Shown: in pieces, positions 36,201 to 51,200 of the stretch
Layout: every line of letters begins with the position of its first letter
Numbering within the stretch: the stretch's first letter is position 1
From: Paenibacillus lutrae
Lineage (GTDB): Bacteria; Bacillota; Bacilli; Paenibacillales; NBRC-103111
DNA: 64,000 nucleotides
Reading direction: 5' to 3'
NCBI RefSeq assembly: GCF_009757775.1
Contig: NZ_RHLK01000001.1
Coordinates: 223,608-287,607, forward strand
The notes under the pieces: model-generated
What the model was told of the DNA's origin: nothing
What the model saw: only the letters and a program-made list of their open reading frames with translations
The model's database searches: none
Translations under genes and position numbers: made by a program

Positions 36201-39200
36201 AAGTGGATACTCAGGATCGATGGGCAGGTAGCCTCCCCCGGCTTTCCATACCGCCAAGAGGCCGACCAGCATGCCGACAGATCGCTCGGTCATCACCGCT
36301 ACAACCGAATCGGCGCGAACGCCTCGCTGTCGCAGCGCCACGGCGAGCCGCTCAGCTCGGTCGTTCAGCTCGGCGTAAGTGGTTTGCTCATCACCGGCTA
36401 TAACCGCGATACGGTCGGGGTTTTGCGCAGCCTGTTGTTCGAATAAGCCATGTATCGTTGCATCCTGCGGATAGGCGACTTGCGTCTCGTTGAATGTATG
36501 CACGAGCAGTGCCCGTTCTTGCTCTGAAACGAGTTCGATGGAAACAAGTGGCGCATCCGGAAGCTCGGAGACGTACGAGGCCAAACGAACAAGCATGTCC
36601 ACCCATCGCCGGATTGTCTCCACTTGGAACAGGTCGGTGCGGTACTCCAGTATGCAATGAATCCCATCCTCCGCTTCCGTCGCATTGAGCGTCAGATCAA
36701 ACTTGGTGGCCGTATGGCGGTACGGATAAGGCGACAGGGAGATAGCTTCCGACTGCCAGTCGGCCTTCTCCATGTTGTGCAGAGCAAACATTACGTCGAA
36801 TAGCGGGTTGCGGCTAACGTCCCTTCTTACCTGCAGAGCCTCGACCAATTCTTCGAACGGATAATCCTGATGATCCAGCGCGCCCAGCGTCACTTGCTTG
36901 ACGTTCTTCACATGATCCGCGAAGCTCCCTTCAGGCGAAAGCTTGGTTCTTAGCGCGAGCGTATTGACGAACATCCCGACGGTCTGCTGCACATCGGCAT
37001 GAGGTCTGCCTGCTGCCGGGGTACCGACGATGATATCCTCCTGGGCCGACAAACGGCCCAGCCACGCCGTATAGACGGCAAGCAGCACCATGAACAGGGT
37101 GGCGCCTTCTTGCTTCGCCAGTTTGCGAAGACGTGCGGAGGTAGCCGGATCAATCGTAAACGCCTCGCTGTCGCCTGCGAATGTCTGAACCGGCGGACGA
37201 GGATAATCGCTCGGCAGCTGCAGGACGCCAAGATCCCCGGCCAGCGCATCCTGCCAATAGGCCCGCTGCTTGCGCACAGTTTCGCTGGCCAAGTGGCTCT
37301 GCTGCCATACCGCATAGTCTTTATAGGTGATCGACGGCTGCTCCAGAACCTCCCCGTCGTACAAACGGGTCCAGTCTCGGATGAGCAGCATCGAAGAGAC
37401 CCCGTCCGAAATGATATGGTGCATATCGATGAGCAGCACAAACCTTCTCTCCGCCACCCGCAATAACGCGGACCGCATAAGAGGAGCTTGCCCAATCTCG
37501 AACGGGCGGAAAAAGGTACCCATATAGGCTTCCACTTCTGGCTCCGTTACTTCGTCGTATTCAAAATCCGCAGGAATATTCGGATGAATCCGTTGCACCG
37601 GCAGCCCGTCCTCCAGATCAAACGAAGTCCGAAGCGCCTCGTGCCGCCGGACCAAAGCGTGGAACGCCCGCTTCGCCCGCTGCGGATCGACTTCACCTTC
37701 CACTTGCAGCGCTGACGGCATGTTATAGCTCAGCCCGGCTGCATCCAAGTGATCCAGTACGAACAATCTTTTCTGTGCCGAGGTCAGCGGATACGATGCT
37801 CGTTCCTGAGCCGGCTCGATTCGTTGGAATGCTTCCGAAGCTCCTCCGGCCGCAAAACTAAGGGATTCGACAGTCGGGTGCTGGAACAGCATACGCAGCG
37901 ATACATTCAAATTCAACCGTTGATGGAGCAGGCTGATTAACGTCATCGCCGACAACGAATGACCGCCACGTTCAAAAAAGTTATCGCGGATGCCGATTTT
38001 CTCCTCGCCAAGTACCTGCTGCCAAAGCTCGGCCATCGCCGCTTCGGTTTCATTGCGCGGAGCATCATACGGACGCTCGTCTCCATCCGTCTGTTGAGCG
38101 GGAGACGGGAGACGGCTGCGGTCGACTTTACCGTTCCGGGACAGAGGCAGCCGATCCAGCCGGATGTAATGCGCCGGAACCATGACGGCAGGCAGCTCAC
38201 CGGTCATATGCTCGCGCAGCCGGCTATTCGCGAGTTCGCTATCCGCGACGTAATACGCGACCAGCGATTTCCCCGCTTCCGTTTCCAGGACGATGACGGT
38301 CGCCTCCCGTACACCTTCCAGCTGAAGCAGACTTGTTTCGATTTCGGCAAGCTCAATGCGGTTCCCCCGGATTTTGACCTGCTGATCGATTCGTCCCAGG
38401 AACTCGATCGTACCGTCTGCGAGCCAGCGTGCCCTATCGCCGGTACGATACATGATCGTTCCCGGCATCGAGGGATGCGAAACGAAGGTGGCAGCCGTTA
38501 AGTCCGGCCGGTGTAAATAACCTTGCGACACTCCTCCGCCTGCGATGCACAGTTCGCCCGGCAGCCCGATTGGTTGAAGCTGACCGGATGTCCCTACAAT
38601 CAAGACTGTCGCTCCCGTTACAGGTGTTCCGATTGGAATCGGAACAGACGGCGAGACCGCGTCTACGACTGGATAGTAAGTAGCTGCGACGGTCGTCTCC
38701 GTTGGTCCGTATATGTTGAACAGCGTTCCGGGACCGGAGAGCGCCAGCGCTTTGTTGACATGGACGGCCGATGCTATTTCGCCTCCGAAAACCACTCTTC
38801 GAATGCCAGGGAAGCAACCCGGAGCATGATCGACCAGCAGATTGAACAGCGACGTCGTGGCAAAGAACGTAGTAATCCGTTCCGATTGAATCAAATCGGG
38901 CAAGCGGCGCAAGTCTGCCATTTCTTCCTTGGACAGCAAGACGGTCTTCGCCCCGTTCAGCAACGCGCCAAACAAATCGATGACGAACGCATCGAATGCC
39001 GGGTTTGAGAATCCCAATAAGGCATCCTGTTCATCCAGACCCAAATATTCCGCATCGGGAACCATGCTAACTACATTGCGATGCGTAGTAACAATGCCTT
39101 TCGGTCGCCCCGTCGTTCCCGACGTATAGATGATGTATGCCGGGTCGTCAGGCTCTGTCTGGTCCGTTGTTTCCTCTGTGGCTTCGTCCATGGGTTCGTC

Positions 39201-42200
39201 GGTCTCGAGGTGCTTGGCATCCCGCCATGCTTCCGCTTCTACCGCTTCATTCTCTTCCACCTCGATGCAAATGATGCTGCTTGGCCATGCCAACTCCGGC
39301 TCAAGCTTCATTGCAAGAGCAGATACGGTCAAAAGCATGCCGGCACCACTGTCGGAAAGCATCCACGACCTGCGCTCAGCCGGATCGTCCGGAACTAGCG
39401 GCATATAGGCGGCCCCTGCTTTTAATATCGCCATAATGCCAACAGCCAGGTCGATGGACTTCGGCATTAGGATACCGACGACCGCGCCTTTTCCCACGCC
39501 TTTGCTGTTCAGGCGCCCAGCCAATCGGTTAGCACGGTCGTTAAGCTCCCGGTATGTGATCCGGTTATCCCTGTCAACGACGGCCGTATGATCCGGCACC
39601 CGGCTTACCTGAGCTTCAAATCGCCTGTGAATGGTAGGAACGGGTTCAAGCACCGCCGCAGTGAAATCTCGGTAACCAGTTTGCAAGCTATTCTCCTCAT
39701 GGAGAATGAGGGGCGCGTCACCTATCGCCGTTCCGGGACTCGAAACCAGATGGCGAATAAACGCATCGAAGTAAGTCACCCACCGTTCGATCGTGTCTTT
39801 ACGGAATAACGCCTCCGCGTATTCAAACACAAGTGCAATGCCCTCGTCCGTTTCTTCCGCAGACAATAGCAGATCGAATTTGGCTGTCCGGTGCGGAAGC
39901 GGGTATGTTTTTAAATTAAGAGAAGGTAACGATACGATAGAACGGTCTATATTTTGCAGGACGAACATCGTATCGAATACTGGATTGCGGCTGACATCGC
40001 GCGGGAGATCCAGCTTTTCCACCAGCTCGTCGAACGGATACTCCTGATGGTCGAGAGCCTCCAGCACGATCTGTTTGATTTCCATTACATAATCGGACAG
40101 CGGCTTATGGAACTGCGGGAAGGTTCGAATTGCAAGCGTGTTGACGAACATGCCCACCATACGCTCTACATCGCTATGTGATCGCCCTGCGACGGGAGTG
40201 CCGACTATCATATCCTCTTGCCCGGTCACCCTGGACAGGAAAGCGGTGTATAACGCCAGAAGCACCATATATAACGTAGCTCCGTTCGCGGCAGCAAGTC
40301 TTTGCAAGCGTTCGTGACAAGCCTGGTCAAGCGTGAAGGCGACGGTTTCCCCGGTAAAGCTTCGCACGGCAGGACGAGGTTGATCCGCCGGCAGGTCAAG
40401 CGATGGCAATTCGCCCGACAAGACCCCGAGCCAGTAGGCTTCTTGCTCGCGCAAAGCGTCCGAACGCAATCTCTCTTGTTGCCACGCGACGTAATCTTTA
40501 TAGTGAATATGAAGCTTGGGCAGCTTCTCTCCGGCATAAAGACGGCCGAATTCTTCGATCAGCAGGTTCACGGACATGCCGTCTGCGATAATATGATGCA
40601 AATCCACGAGCAGTAAATGCGTCGAGTCGTTCATCCGCAGCAGGCCGACACGCAGCAGTGGAGCCTCGCTAAGCTCGAACGGGCGCACAAAGGCTGCCGC
40701 CGCTTGTTCGGCCTGATCCGCCGTCCATGTTCCAGTCAGCTCGTCGATGGTGAAATCGACTTTATCCGCAATGCGCTGACGCAGCTCTCCTCCCTCCATA
40801 ACAAAGGAGGTACGCAGCGATTCATGCCGGTCGACCAACTCGCGCCATGCCTGTTCAAAGCGTTCGCGTTGGAGTACTCCGGTCATCAATACGGCCGATG
40901 GCATGTGGTAACTCTGCTCCGCGCCTTGAATTTGGCTCAAGACATACTGCCTTCGCTGCACGGACGACACGGGGTACGAATCTTGTTGCGGCAGCAGTTC
41001 AATAGGCGATTGCTTGATTTGATCCTTGGTCTCTATAGCCAAGGCCAAACCCTCGACCGTCGGGTGGGCAAATATGTCCTGCAGCCGGAGCGCCCTGCCG
41101 AGTTGAAGCTGCACCCGGGCCACAAGCAGCGATGCTTTTAGCGAATGCCCTCCCAGCTCGAAAAAATTGTCGTGAATGCCGATTCTGTCTATGGCGAGCA
41201 GGTCTTGCCAAATCGAAGCGATATCCTCCTCGAGCTTTGTCCTCGGCAGCGCTGAAGGCGGCAGCTGTGACTGTTCGAAGCGGTGGCGTGACAGCGCCTT
41301 GCGATCCGGTTTGCCGCTCACGGTCAGCGGCATGTCTTCGAGCCGTACGATGCGGGAAGGAATCATATAGCCCGGCAGCATCGTTTCCAGCAGGCTGCGC
41401 AGCTCCTGCACGTGTAGTTGTTCGGAGGTAAAGAAAGCGGACATTTCCCGTTCGTCGCCTGCTTCTTCTCTAATGACAACCACAGCCTGCCGAACGCCCG
41501 GAACCTCCATAAGGCGCGTCTCGATCTCCCCGGGCTCAATACGGTAGCCGCGAACTTTCACTTGGTCGTCCCGGCGGCCCCGGTATTCGAGCGTTCCGTC
41601 CGGCAGCCAGCGAACCAGGTCTCCGGTACGGTATAACCGTTCTTCTTTACCTGGCGCATAAAGCCGGGTGAACTGCCGCTGCGTCTCTTCGTGACGCTGC
41701 CAATATCCTCTGGCTAAGCCGATGCCTGCGATGCACAGCTCCCCTAGCACGCCGACGGGTACGGGGCGAAGGTTGCGGTCCAGGACGTACACCCGCGTAT
41801 TGACGATTGGTCGGCCAATGGTGATTACCGGTTGACGTTCAAGGCGGCGAAGAACCGTTGTAGCTACGCTGTTCTCCGTCGGTCCATACTCGTTCACAAG
41901 CTCAACGCCTGAACCGAGAACGCGGGCGGAAGCGACCAGTTCATCGCTGACGGCTTCGCCGGCCAGTGTGACGACTCGAAGCGATGCCGTTTCATCAGGA
42001 TCCATACCGATCAGCAGAGCACGGAACAGCGACGGCACACAAAGCAAGTGGGTAATCTGATAGGAGCCAACCGCTTTGCGAATAGCAAGCGGATCCTTGA
42101 CCGTCTCGTCATCGAGCAGAACAGCGGTACTCCCGGCAAGCAGCGGAGTGAACAGGCTCGTCACGTAGCCGTCGAACACGTACGAGAACAGCTGCAGGCA

Positions 42201-45200
42201 GCGGTCATGCTCCCCGAGCGCATACTCCTGTCTTCGCCAATGCAGCGTATTCGCAATGGAGCGATGCTCGATCATGACCCCTTTGGGCGTTCCCGTCGTT
42301 CCGGATGTATAAATGATATAAGCCAAGTGATGCGGCTGCACATCCGTTACGACGTTGTGCGCCGTATACGGTTCGACAGCGTCCCAGCCGTGTTGCTTTT
42401 TCCATGCGGTCGCCCGGACTTTGCCTTGATCCTCGCTATGTTCTTCCCTACTATGTTCTTCCTCGCGGTCTTCTTTTTCATGCTCTGCTGCACATGGTTC
42501 GAGGCTTGAGCATACCGCTATAGTACTCTTGTCGATATGCGCCATGACATCGTATCGGAATCGTGTAAGCTCGTTCTCAATCGTATGCCGCTTGCGGGAG
42601 AAGTGCAGCTTGCTCACACTTCCGGTTGCGGCGGCCCAGTCTTCGAAGAACGCTTTGGAGAGAAACAGCTCCGCAGACAAATCTGTCTTAGCTTTAGCAT
42701 CGGGATACTCTTGTTTATAGGCGATCAGCGACCTGTGCAGCACTTCTTTGCTGGCGAGATCCATGACGTCCCCAATGAACAGCAGGCCGCGATCAGACAG
42801 CAGATTAACCGCCTTTGCAAGTACCTGTCTCAAGTAATTATGACCGTGAAAGGCTTGAATAACGCTGTTTAAAATGATGATATCGAACGACTGTTCCTCC
42901 AGCGTGTCGATATGATGTGCAGGTATGCAGGCGAGCCGGATGTTAGCGTGACCTTCCTCGTGGATGCGAGCGCGGTTTTTCTCAATAATCACATCCGATA
43001 AATCCGTTCCGACATACAAGCCGACATGCGGCGCCATGCCAAACATCGTGATACCGGAAGCGCAGCCGATTTCAAGCACTCTGGTCGAGCTATGCAAATA
43101 AGGCCGCAGCTTCTCCAGCACGTTGCTTGCGTATTCGTCCATTTCCTCTCTGGTCAGCAGATCGCCCGTGTAGCTATTCGTCCATCCCCCGCCAGCGATG
43201 TCGTTCTCCGCCTCCCGGCCAATGAACTCCCACAGCTCACGGTTCATAAGTCCGTTGCGCTCCGATTCCGGTTCTTCCAGCACATGCCGGCTGTCGAGAC
43301 AAACGAATGTGCCTAGCGCCGGACATTCCCATTGCAGAGCATTGGCGATGCGAATATGCCGCTTCTCCGTCAGCAAGACAGGAAACGCCGTATCGCGAGC
43401 AATGGTTTTCAGCCGTTCCAGTGGAGCGTTTGGGTCCAGCGGCACGAAAGCGCCGCCCGCCTTTAAGACGGCGAGAATCGCGGTCACGCGGTCCGGGGGA
43501 TGCTCCAGCAGCAAGCCGACAGGCGAATCCGGCTTCAACCCATGCTCGTTCACTAAATAAGAGGCTAACTTGTTCGCTTTCTCGTTCAGCTCACGGTACG
43601 TGATTGACATATCCCGCCATTGAAGCGCCACACGGTCGGGCGTACGTTCTGCCTGCTCCTCGAACAGGCGATGCAGCCTATCCGATTCCGAGGCGGGCGC
43701 ATCCGTATCGTTCCATGCGGTAAGGACAGCATGCGTCTCCTCCAGCGTCATCAGAGAAACGTCACCGATCACTCGGTCTGCATCGCGGGCGATCTCTTCA
43801 ACCAGTTGCGTGAAGTGACCCATCATCCGCTCGACGGTCGAGCGCCGGAACAATGCGGTTGCGTATTCCAGGCTGAACGTAAGCCGATCGGGCTGTTCCC
43901 ACGCGAAGAGCGTCAAATCGAACTTGGCCGTCCGGTTTCTGTATGTGCAAGGCGTGCAGCGGAGTCCGGAAAGACGAATTTCGGGCATATCCATGTTCTG
44001 CACGACGAAGGAGGCGTCGAACAGCGGATTGCGGCTGACGTCGCGTTCGATACCGCTGCGTTCAACAAGCATTTCAAACGGGTAATCCTGATGCTCGAAA
44101 GCTTGCAGTGACGTCGCCTTTACTTGGCGGATCAATGTCCGAAACGTTTGCTCCTCCTGTATCTTCACGCACATCAACAGCATATTGACGAACATGCCGA
44201 TCATCGCCTGCAATTCGGCTTGATTCCGCCCCGCCACTCCGCTGCCGATCACCAGATCGTCCTGTTCTCCATATACGGCCAGCAGACGCGCGTATGCCGC
44301 CAGCAAAATCATATACAGCGTCGTGCCTTCCTCCTTGGCCAAACGGCGTAAACGATCCGTTGTTTCCGGGGAAACGGCGAACTCGTAATGATCCCCTTCG
44401 AACGTTTGAACCGGCGGGCGAGGGAAATCCGTAGGCAGCTGCAGCACGGGAATATCGTCCGACACGGCATCCAGCCAAAACGCTTCCTGCCGGGCGAGTG
44501 CGCCGCTTTCGATCATGCGGTTCTGCCAGACGGCAAAATCCTTATATTGAAGCAAAGGCTCGGGCAACGCTCGCCCTTCATACAACGCGGCGAACTCGTC
44601 GATCAGCACGCCGAGCGAGGAGCCGTCGGCCACGATATGGTGAATGTTCAAATAAAACAAGTAACTCGAAGGTGCCGTGCGGACAACCCCGGCCCGCAGC
44701 AAAGGAGCTTTCGCCAAATCGAACGGAAGATTGCACCGTTCGAGCAGGTTCCCCTCGCCCGCATCCGGTTCGTCGGTGAATACGAGGTCCGCCACAACAT
44801 GATCGTGGATGCGCTGCACCGGCTCGCCGTTCACGAGATGAAAAGACGTTCGCAGCGATTCATGCCGCTGCGTCAACCGGTGGAATGCCTCTGCAAACCT
44901 CCGTTCATCCAAGTCGCCTTCGAGCCTCAGCAGGATCGGAATATTATAGCTCGTTCCCGTTTCGCCCCGCTGATCCAGCAGATACATCCGTTTCTGCGCC
45001 GAAGACACCGGGTATTCCGCTTGAGGCTCGGCACGTTCGATGACTGGACGCTGTGAACGCTCGGCCTGCATCACATAAGCAGACATGTCTGCGACAGTAG
45101 GGGTAGCAAAAATTTGCTGCAAGGGCATCTCAATGCCCCACCGCTGACGCATTTGGGCAGCAAGCTGCGTGGCCTTCAACGAGTGGCCGCCAAGCTCGAA

Positions 45201-48200
45201 GAAATCGTCCTCCATACCGATGGCCTCTACGTCCAGAAGCTCTTCCCATAAGGCGGCAAGCTGCGCCTCCCACTCGTTGCGGGGCGGCGTTGCTCCCTCT
45301 CCCCGTGAGGTTCCCCGTTCAGGCCGGGGCAGCTTAGCCCGATCCAGCTTGCCGTTTACCGTCAACGGCAGCCCATCCAGCATTACCACCTGAGACGGCA
45401 GCATAAAGGCTGGCAGCGTCAGGGACAAATTTTTGCGCACGCTCGAAGCCGTTACGGCTTCGGAGGCGACCAGGTAGGCGCATAGCTCCTGCTGCCCGCT
45501 CCCGCCATCCCAGGCAAGCACGGCGGCTTCCCGGATGCCCGGTATAGCCAGCAGGCGCGCTTCGATCTCGCCGAGCTCAATGCGATGGCCGCGGATCTTC
45601 ACCTGGTAATCGGCCCGGCCTCCATACTCCAAAGTTCTGTCCGGCAGCATTCTCGCCAAATCGCCCGTCTTGTAGAGTCTCTCACCCGGCACAAATGGAT
45701 TCGGTACGAAGCGTTCCGCCGTCAAGTCCGGGCGATTCAAGTAGCCGCGTGCCAATCCGGCTCCGCCAATGTGCAGCTCGCCGGTCACGCCGACAGGCTG
45801 CAGCCTGCGCTGCGCGTCCAAAACGTAAGCTTGAAGCGGGCCAAGCGTGCGTCCGATGGGGCTGGCTTCACGTTGGAAATCTTCGGCATTCAGTTCCTTG
45901 TACGTCACATGAACCGTCGTTTCCGTGATGCCGTACATATTGACCAGTTTGACTTGAGGATAAGCGTCATACCAGGCCCGAATCCGTGCAGGGGTTAGCG
46001 CTTCTCCGCCAAAGATGACCACCCGCACCGGGAGGTCCGCTGCCAGGCCTGCTTCCACGTTCAGCAGCTGATAGAACGCCGTTGGCGTCTGATTCAGCAC
46101 GGTGACCTTTTCCCTGCGCAGCAGGCTGGCGAACGCTACCGGATCGCGGGTCGTTTCCTTATCGACGACGACCAATTTACCGCCATACAGGAGCGCCCCG
46201 AACAACTCCCATACGGAAAAGTCGAAGCTGCACGAATGAAATAACGTCCATGTATCGTTCTCATTGAAATCAAATGGGAAGCCTTCATGGAACAAGAGCT
46301 GCACCACGTTGCGATGCTCGATCATAACCCCTTTCGGCCGTCCTGTCGTTCCCGACGTGTACAGAACGTAGGCCAGATGGTGCGATTGTGTCCCCTGCAA
46401 ATACCCAGAGGAATTCTCCGGGAGCTGTTCCTCTTCGCTCTCCCCTGCACGGCCGACGGTTATTACGCTGCCCGTTGTAAGCGGAATCCGGCCTGCATTT
46501 GCGCCGTCTGTTACAACAAGGGTTGCTCCGCTATCCTCCAGCATGTACCGGATACGGTCCTCCGGGTATTCGGGATCGATAGGCATATAGGCGCCGCCCG
46601 CTTGCAGAATAGCAAGTATGCCGATCACCATATCGACGGAGCGCTCCATCATCAGCCCTACAATCGTATCCGGCCCTACGCCTCGAGCGCGGAGCTCGAA
46701 TGCCGTCCGCTTGGCGCGCTTGCTCAACTCGCCGTACGTCAAGCTGTCGTCGCCACATACGACAGCTATGCAATCCGGCCGCTTGGTCGCCTGCTCCTCG
46801 AACAGCTCGTGCAAAGTAATGTTGGCAGGATATGCCGCGGCGCTCCTATCGCGAAGCAGTTCATCTAGCATGCGCTCTTGCTCCGCTGCGTCGAGAAGTG
46901 TCGCATCATGCAGCTTCGTTTGCTGATGGGCTGCGAGCTGACGAAGCAGCTTTGTGAATTGCCCGCTCCACCGTTCCACCGTTTCTCTGCGAAACAGTGC
47001 AGCTGCGTACTCGAAGGTAAATTCGATCCCGCGCTCGGTTTGCGCCGCAAAGAGCGTCAGATCGAATTTGGCCGCATGATGCTCGAGCGGGTATGGACCC
47101 ACGGTCAAATCCCGGGTATACCGCAGCAAACGCTCTTCCGCCGATTGAAGCACCAGCATCGTATCCAGTAACGGATGGCGGCTGAGATCCCCCCGGACGT
47201 TCAACTTTTCAACCAATTGGTCGAAGGGATATGACTGATGCTCGAACCCCTGCAAGACCATCGCTTTGACTTCTCTCACAAACTCGGTAAACCGTTTGTC
47301 CCCCTGCGGCTGCAGCCGAAGCGCCAACGTATTGACGAACATGCCGACGATCCGCTGCGTGTCTGGGTGCGTTCGATTGGCTACGGGCGATCCGATAATG
47401 AAGTCGTCCTGTCCCGTACTTTTGGCCAAAAATACGGAATAGGCGGCGAGCAGCACCATATAAAGTGTCGCCCCGGTATCCGCACAAATCCGGTTCAAGC
47501 CTTCGGAGATTTGGGGCTCCAGTGCGAACGTTACACGATCGCCCTTTCCCTGATACGCGAGACTGCGCGAAAAATCGGCCGGAAGAGACAGCAGCGGAAG
47601 ATCGCCGGAGAGCGTTTGCAGCCAATACGCTTCATGATGCTTCATCTCTTCGGAAGCAAGCGTCTCCCGCTGCCAAACCGCGTAATCTTTGTATGTCAGT
47701 CCGGCAGCAGGCAAGGCAGCGCCCTCATACAAGGCGGTGAATTCTTCAATAAGTACTCGAATCGTTACCCCGTCCGCATGAATATGATGCATGTCGAAAA
47801 GCAGCACATGACGCCTCTCCTCCAGACACATCAATCCGATACGCCACAGCGTATGGGCGGCAAGGTCAAACGGGCGGATAAAATTCGCCGCCACACGTTC
47901 CGCTTCTTCCGCGTTCACGTTCCACACGGTCTTGTCCAATTGCACGAACCGATGAATCCGCTGCGCGGGCTCCCCATCCTGCAGCTCGAACGTGGTGCGC
48001 AGCGTTTCATGCCGCTCTCCAAGAAGCTGCCACGAGAGCCAGAACCGCTCCTCATCGAGTGGGCCTTCCAGCAGGAAAGCCGCCGGCATGTTATAGGCCG
48101 TAGAATTCGGCTGCATCTGCTGTAGGATGTACTGTCTCCGCTGGGACGAGGACACGGGGTACGTTTCCGACATCCGCGCCGGAGCCTGCGGAATCGGTTC

Positions 48201-51200
48201 ATATGCCTGATCGCTCCCACGCTCTATAAACCGGGCCAACTCGCCAAGGGTTGAATATTGGAACACGTCCTTGACGCTGACGGATGTTCCGAGACGTTTG
48301 TGCAGACGGGCTGCGACCGCCATCGCTTTCAACGAGTGGCCTCCCAGTTGGAAGAAATCGTCGTCGACGCTTACCTTTTCAAGCTCCAGTACCTCGCTCC
48401 AAACTGCAGCGATCTGCTGCTCCAGCGGCGTTCGAGGCGCTGCCCGAAGGTGTGATTGCTCGGCTGCATCGTTTACCGGTTTCGGAAGTGCTCTTCTGTC
48501 AATTTTACCGTTTGCCGTAAGAGGCAAAGCCTCTACAAGGATGAACGCCGACGGCAGCATGTATGACGGCAGGTAACGGAGCAGCCATGCCTTCAACTCC
48601 GACGGCTGCAAGCCTTCCCCAACCACATATGCCGCGATACGGTCTTCGGCTTGGTCGCCCCGAATGGCGATAACGGCGGCCTGGCTCACGCCTGGATGAT
48701 CGAGCAGCGTTCCTTCGATTTCTCCTAATTCGATGCGGTAGCCGCGAATTTTAACCTGATCGTCATTACGTCCGAGAAACTCGATGTTGCCGTCCGGAAG
48801 CCATCTCGCCAGATCGCCTGTCCGATAACAAATTTGCCCGGACCCGCAAGGATCGGGAAGGAATTTGGCAGCGGTTAGCTCATCTCTTACGACATATCCT
48901 CTGCCGACGCTATCTCCCGAAATATATAGCTCTCCTGGAACGCCGATCGGCTGCAACAAACCGGTTTCTGACAACACGTATACGTCTGTATTTGCTATCG
49001 GCTGGCCGATCGTGGGAACGCCCGCTTCTGCTTCGTCCGGTCCGATGGAAAGCGAGGTAACGACATGGGTTTCCGATGGACCGTAATGATTGTGAAGCCA
49101 TATGCCGTTGCGCCGCAGGAAGCTTGCCAGGCCTTCAGGAACGACAAGCTGTTCACCGGCTGTCACGAGATGCCGCACGCAGGCAGGGAATCGCTCGGAT
49201 ATCCCTTCTTCCAGAAATAGGAACTTGGTCAGTGCCGTAGGAAACAGCACAACCTCGATTCGCCAGCGTTCGATGAAAGCCAATAGCCGTTCGGAGTCTC
49301 TCTTCTCTTCCTCTCCGATCAGAAACAGGCAGCCGCCTGCCGTAAGCGTCGAAAAGATTTCCTGATAACACATATCGAAGCTGGCCGTCGCATACTGAAG
49401 GACATTGCCGTCGAAGGGAATCGCCGTATATTTTGCTTGATGGTGCAGCAAGTTTGCCAAGTTGCGGTGCTCCAGCATGACGCCTTTCGGTCGACCTGTT
49501 GTGCCTGACGTATAGATGATGTAAAGCAGGTCGCCAGCATAGCTTTCGTTCCGGACGCCATGCTCGCTTCCTGTTTCGCTCGGATTCCGATCGTCATGCC
49601 CGCTTCTCGTTTCGCACGAATTCCGATCATCATGCTTGCTTCCGGCTTCAAGCGAATTCCTGACGTCGTGCTGGCGTCTTGATTCGTCCATTTCCCCGGC
49701 GTCATCGGCGCTGTCCGCTTCTCTCCAGTTCTGGTTAACTTGTATGTCTTTAGACTCGTAGGGGTCTTGAACCTGGTGCAAATCAAACAGCTCTACATCG
49801 GAAAATTCCGACTGTAGACGCTCCACAGACGCCGTTTCCGTTACAAGCAGTCTCATGCCGCTGTCCTTGATCATGTATTGAATGCGTTCGGTGGGATAAA
49901 GTGGATCAACTGGAACGAAGCAGCCTCCTGCCTTGATGATGCCAAGTACACCGGCCACCATGTCAATCGACCGCTCGGCCATTAAACCGACGATGCTTCC
50001 GAATGTTACACCTCGGGTCCGCAGCTTGTGGGCCAGTCCGTTTGCCCGCTCGTTCAGCTCCCGATAGGTAACTTGACTGTCATCAACAACAAGCGCCGTC
50101 CGCTCCGGCGTCCTGGACGCCTGTTCCTCGAACAACCTGTGAAGCGTCTTATCCGGCTTGTAGTCCCCTCGCGTTCCGCCAAACGTCGTAAGCAAACGGT
50201 TCCGCTCAGCTTCTGTCACGATATCGATATGGTCCGTTTGGATATCAGGCCTGTCCAATACGACCTCAATTACGCGGCTCAGGTGTTCCGCCATCGTTCG
50301 AATCCCGTCACCGTCGTATACGTTCGCATTAAAGTCGAAAGTGATGAGCATCTCTTGTCCCGGAATGATCAACACATTCAAATCGTAATGCGTCTGTTCC
50401 AAGCGGGTAACATTGCAAATTTGCAACCCGCTGCGGCTCTCCCATTGGTTCGGTATGGGATAATTTTCGAACACGAAGATGTGGTCGATCAGTCCCTGCT
50501 TGACCTCCGTCCGTGCCTGAATTTCGTACAAGGGATAGTAGCTGTGCGGCTCCGCCTCCAGCGCCGCTTCTTGCACCGCCTTGGCCAGCGCCGTGAACCC
50601 GCCCTCCGACTTGCCCACGCGCACCGGCAGTGTATTAATGAATAACCCCACCATCATCTCTATGCCTTCGATGGAAGCCGGACGTCCTGACACGACTGCG
50701 CCAAACACGGCCTCGTCCCGCCCGCTGTACCGCTGCAGCAGCACACCCCACATCGTTTGCAGCAGCGTCGATACCGTTATCCGTGAAGATTTCGCTAACC
50801 TATGCAGCCGTTTCGTCGTCGCTTCGTCCACCTTCAGCGCCACCTGCTCCAGTCTGTAACCGGCCGCTTTGGAACTGCCATGCCGCCATGGCAGTGGTGA
50901 AGAGCCTTTGCAACCTTCTAGCTTCCGGTCCCAATAGGCCGCCGCTTCCTTGCGGTCCTTGCTTGTCAGCCAGCCGATATAGTCACCATAAGGGCGAACC
51001 TGAGGCAGCGCTGGCTTAATACCCTCTGCCACCAGCGATCCATATAGTTCCAAGAACTCGTCAATCACAATGCCGATGCACCAGCCATCCATCAGAATAT
51101 GATGATGGCTCCACACGCAGGAATACCGCGCATCCCCCAATCGGAATACGGCTACGCGCAGCAGCATGTCCTTGCTCAGGTCGAAGCCCTTGGCCCGATC

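Noticed and set aside
49549-49692. 36-bp repeats as a CRISPR array
   Set aside because: The units are contiguous with no spacers, are in frame within a coding adenylation domain and encode a peptide repeat.
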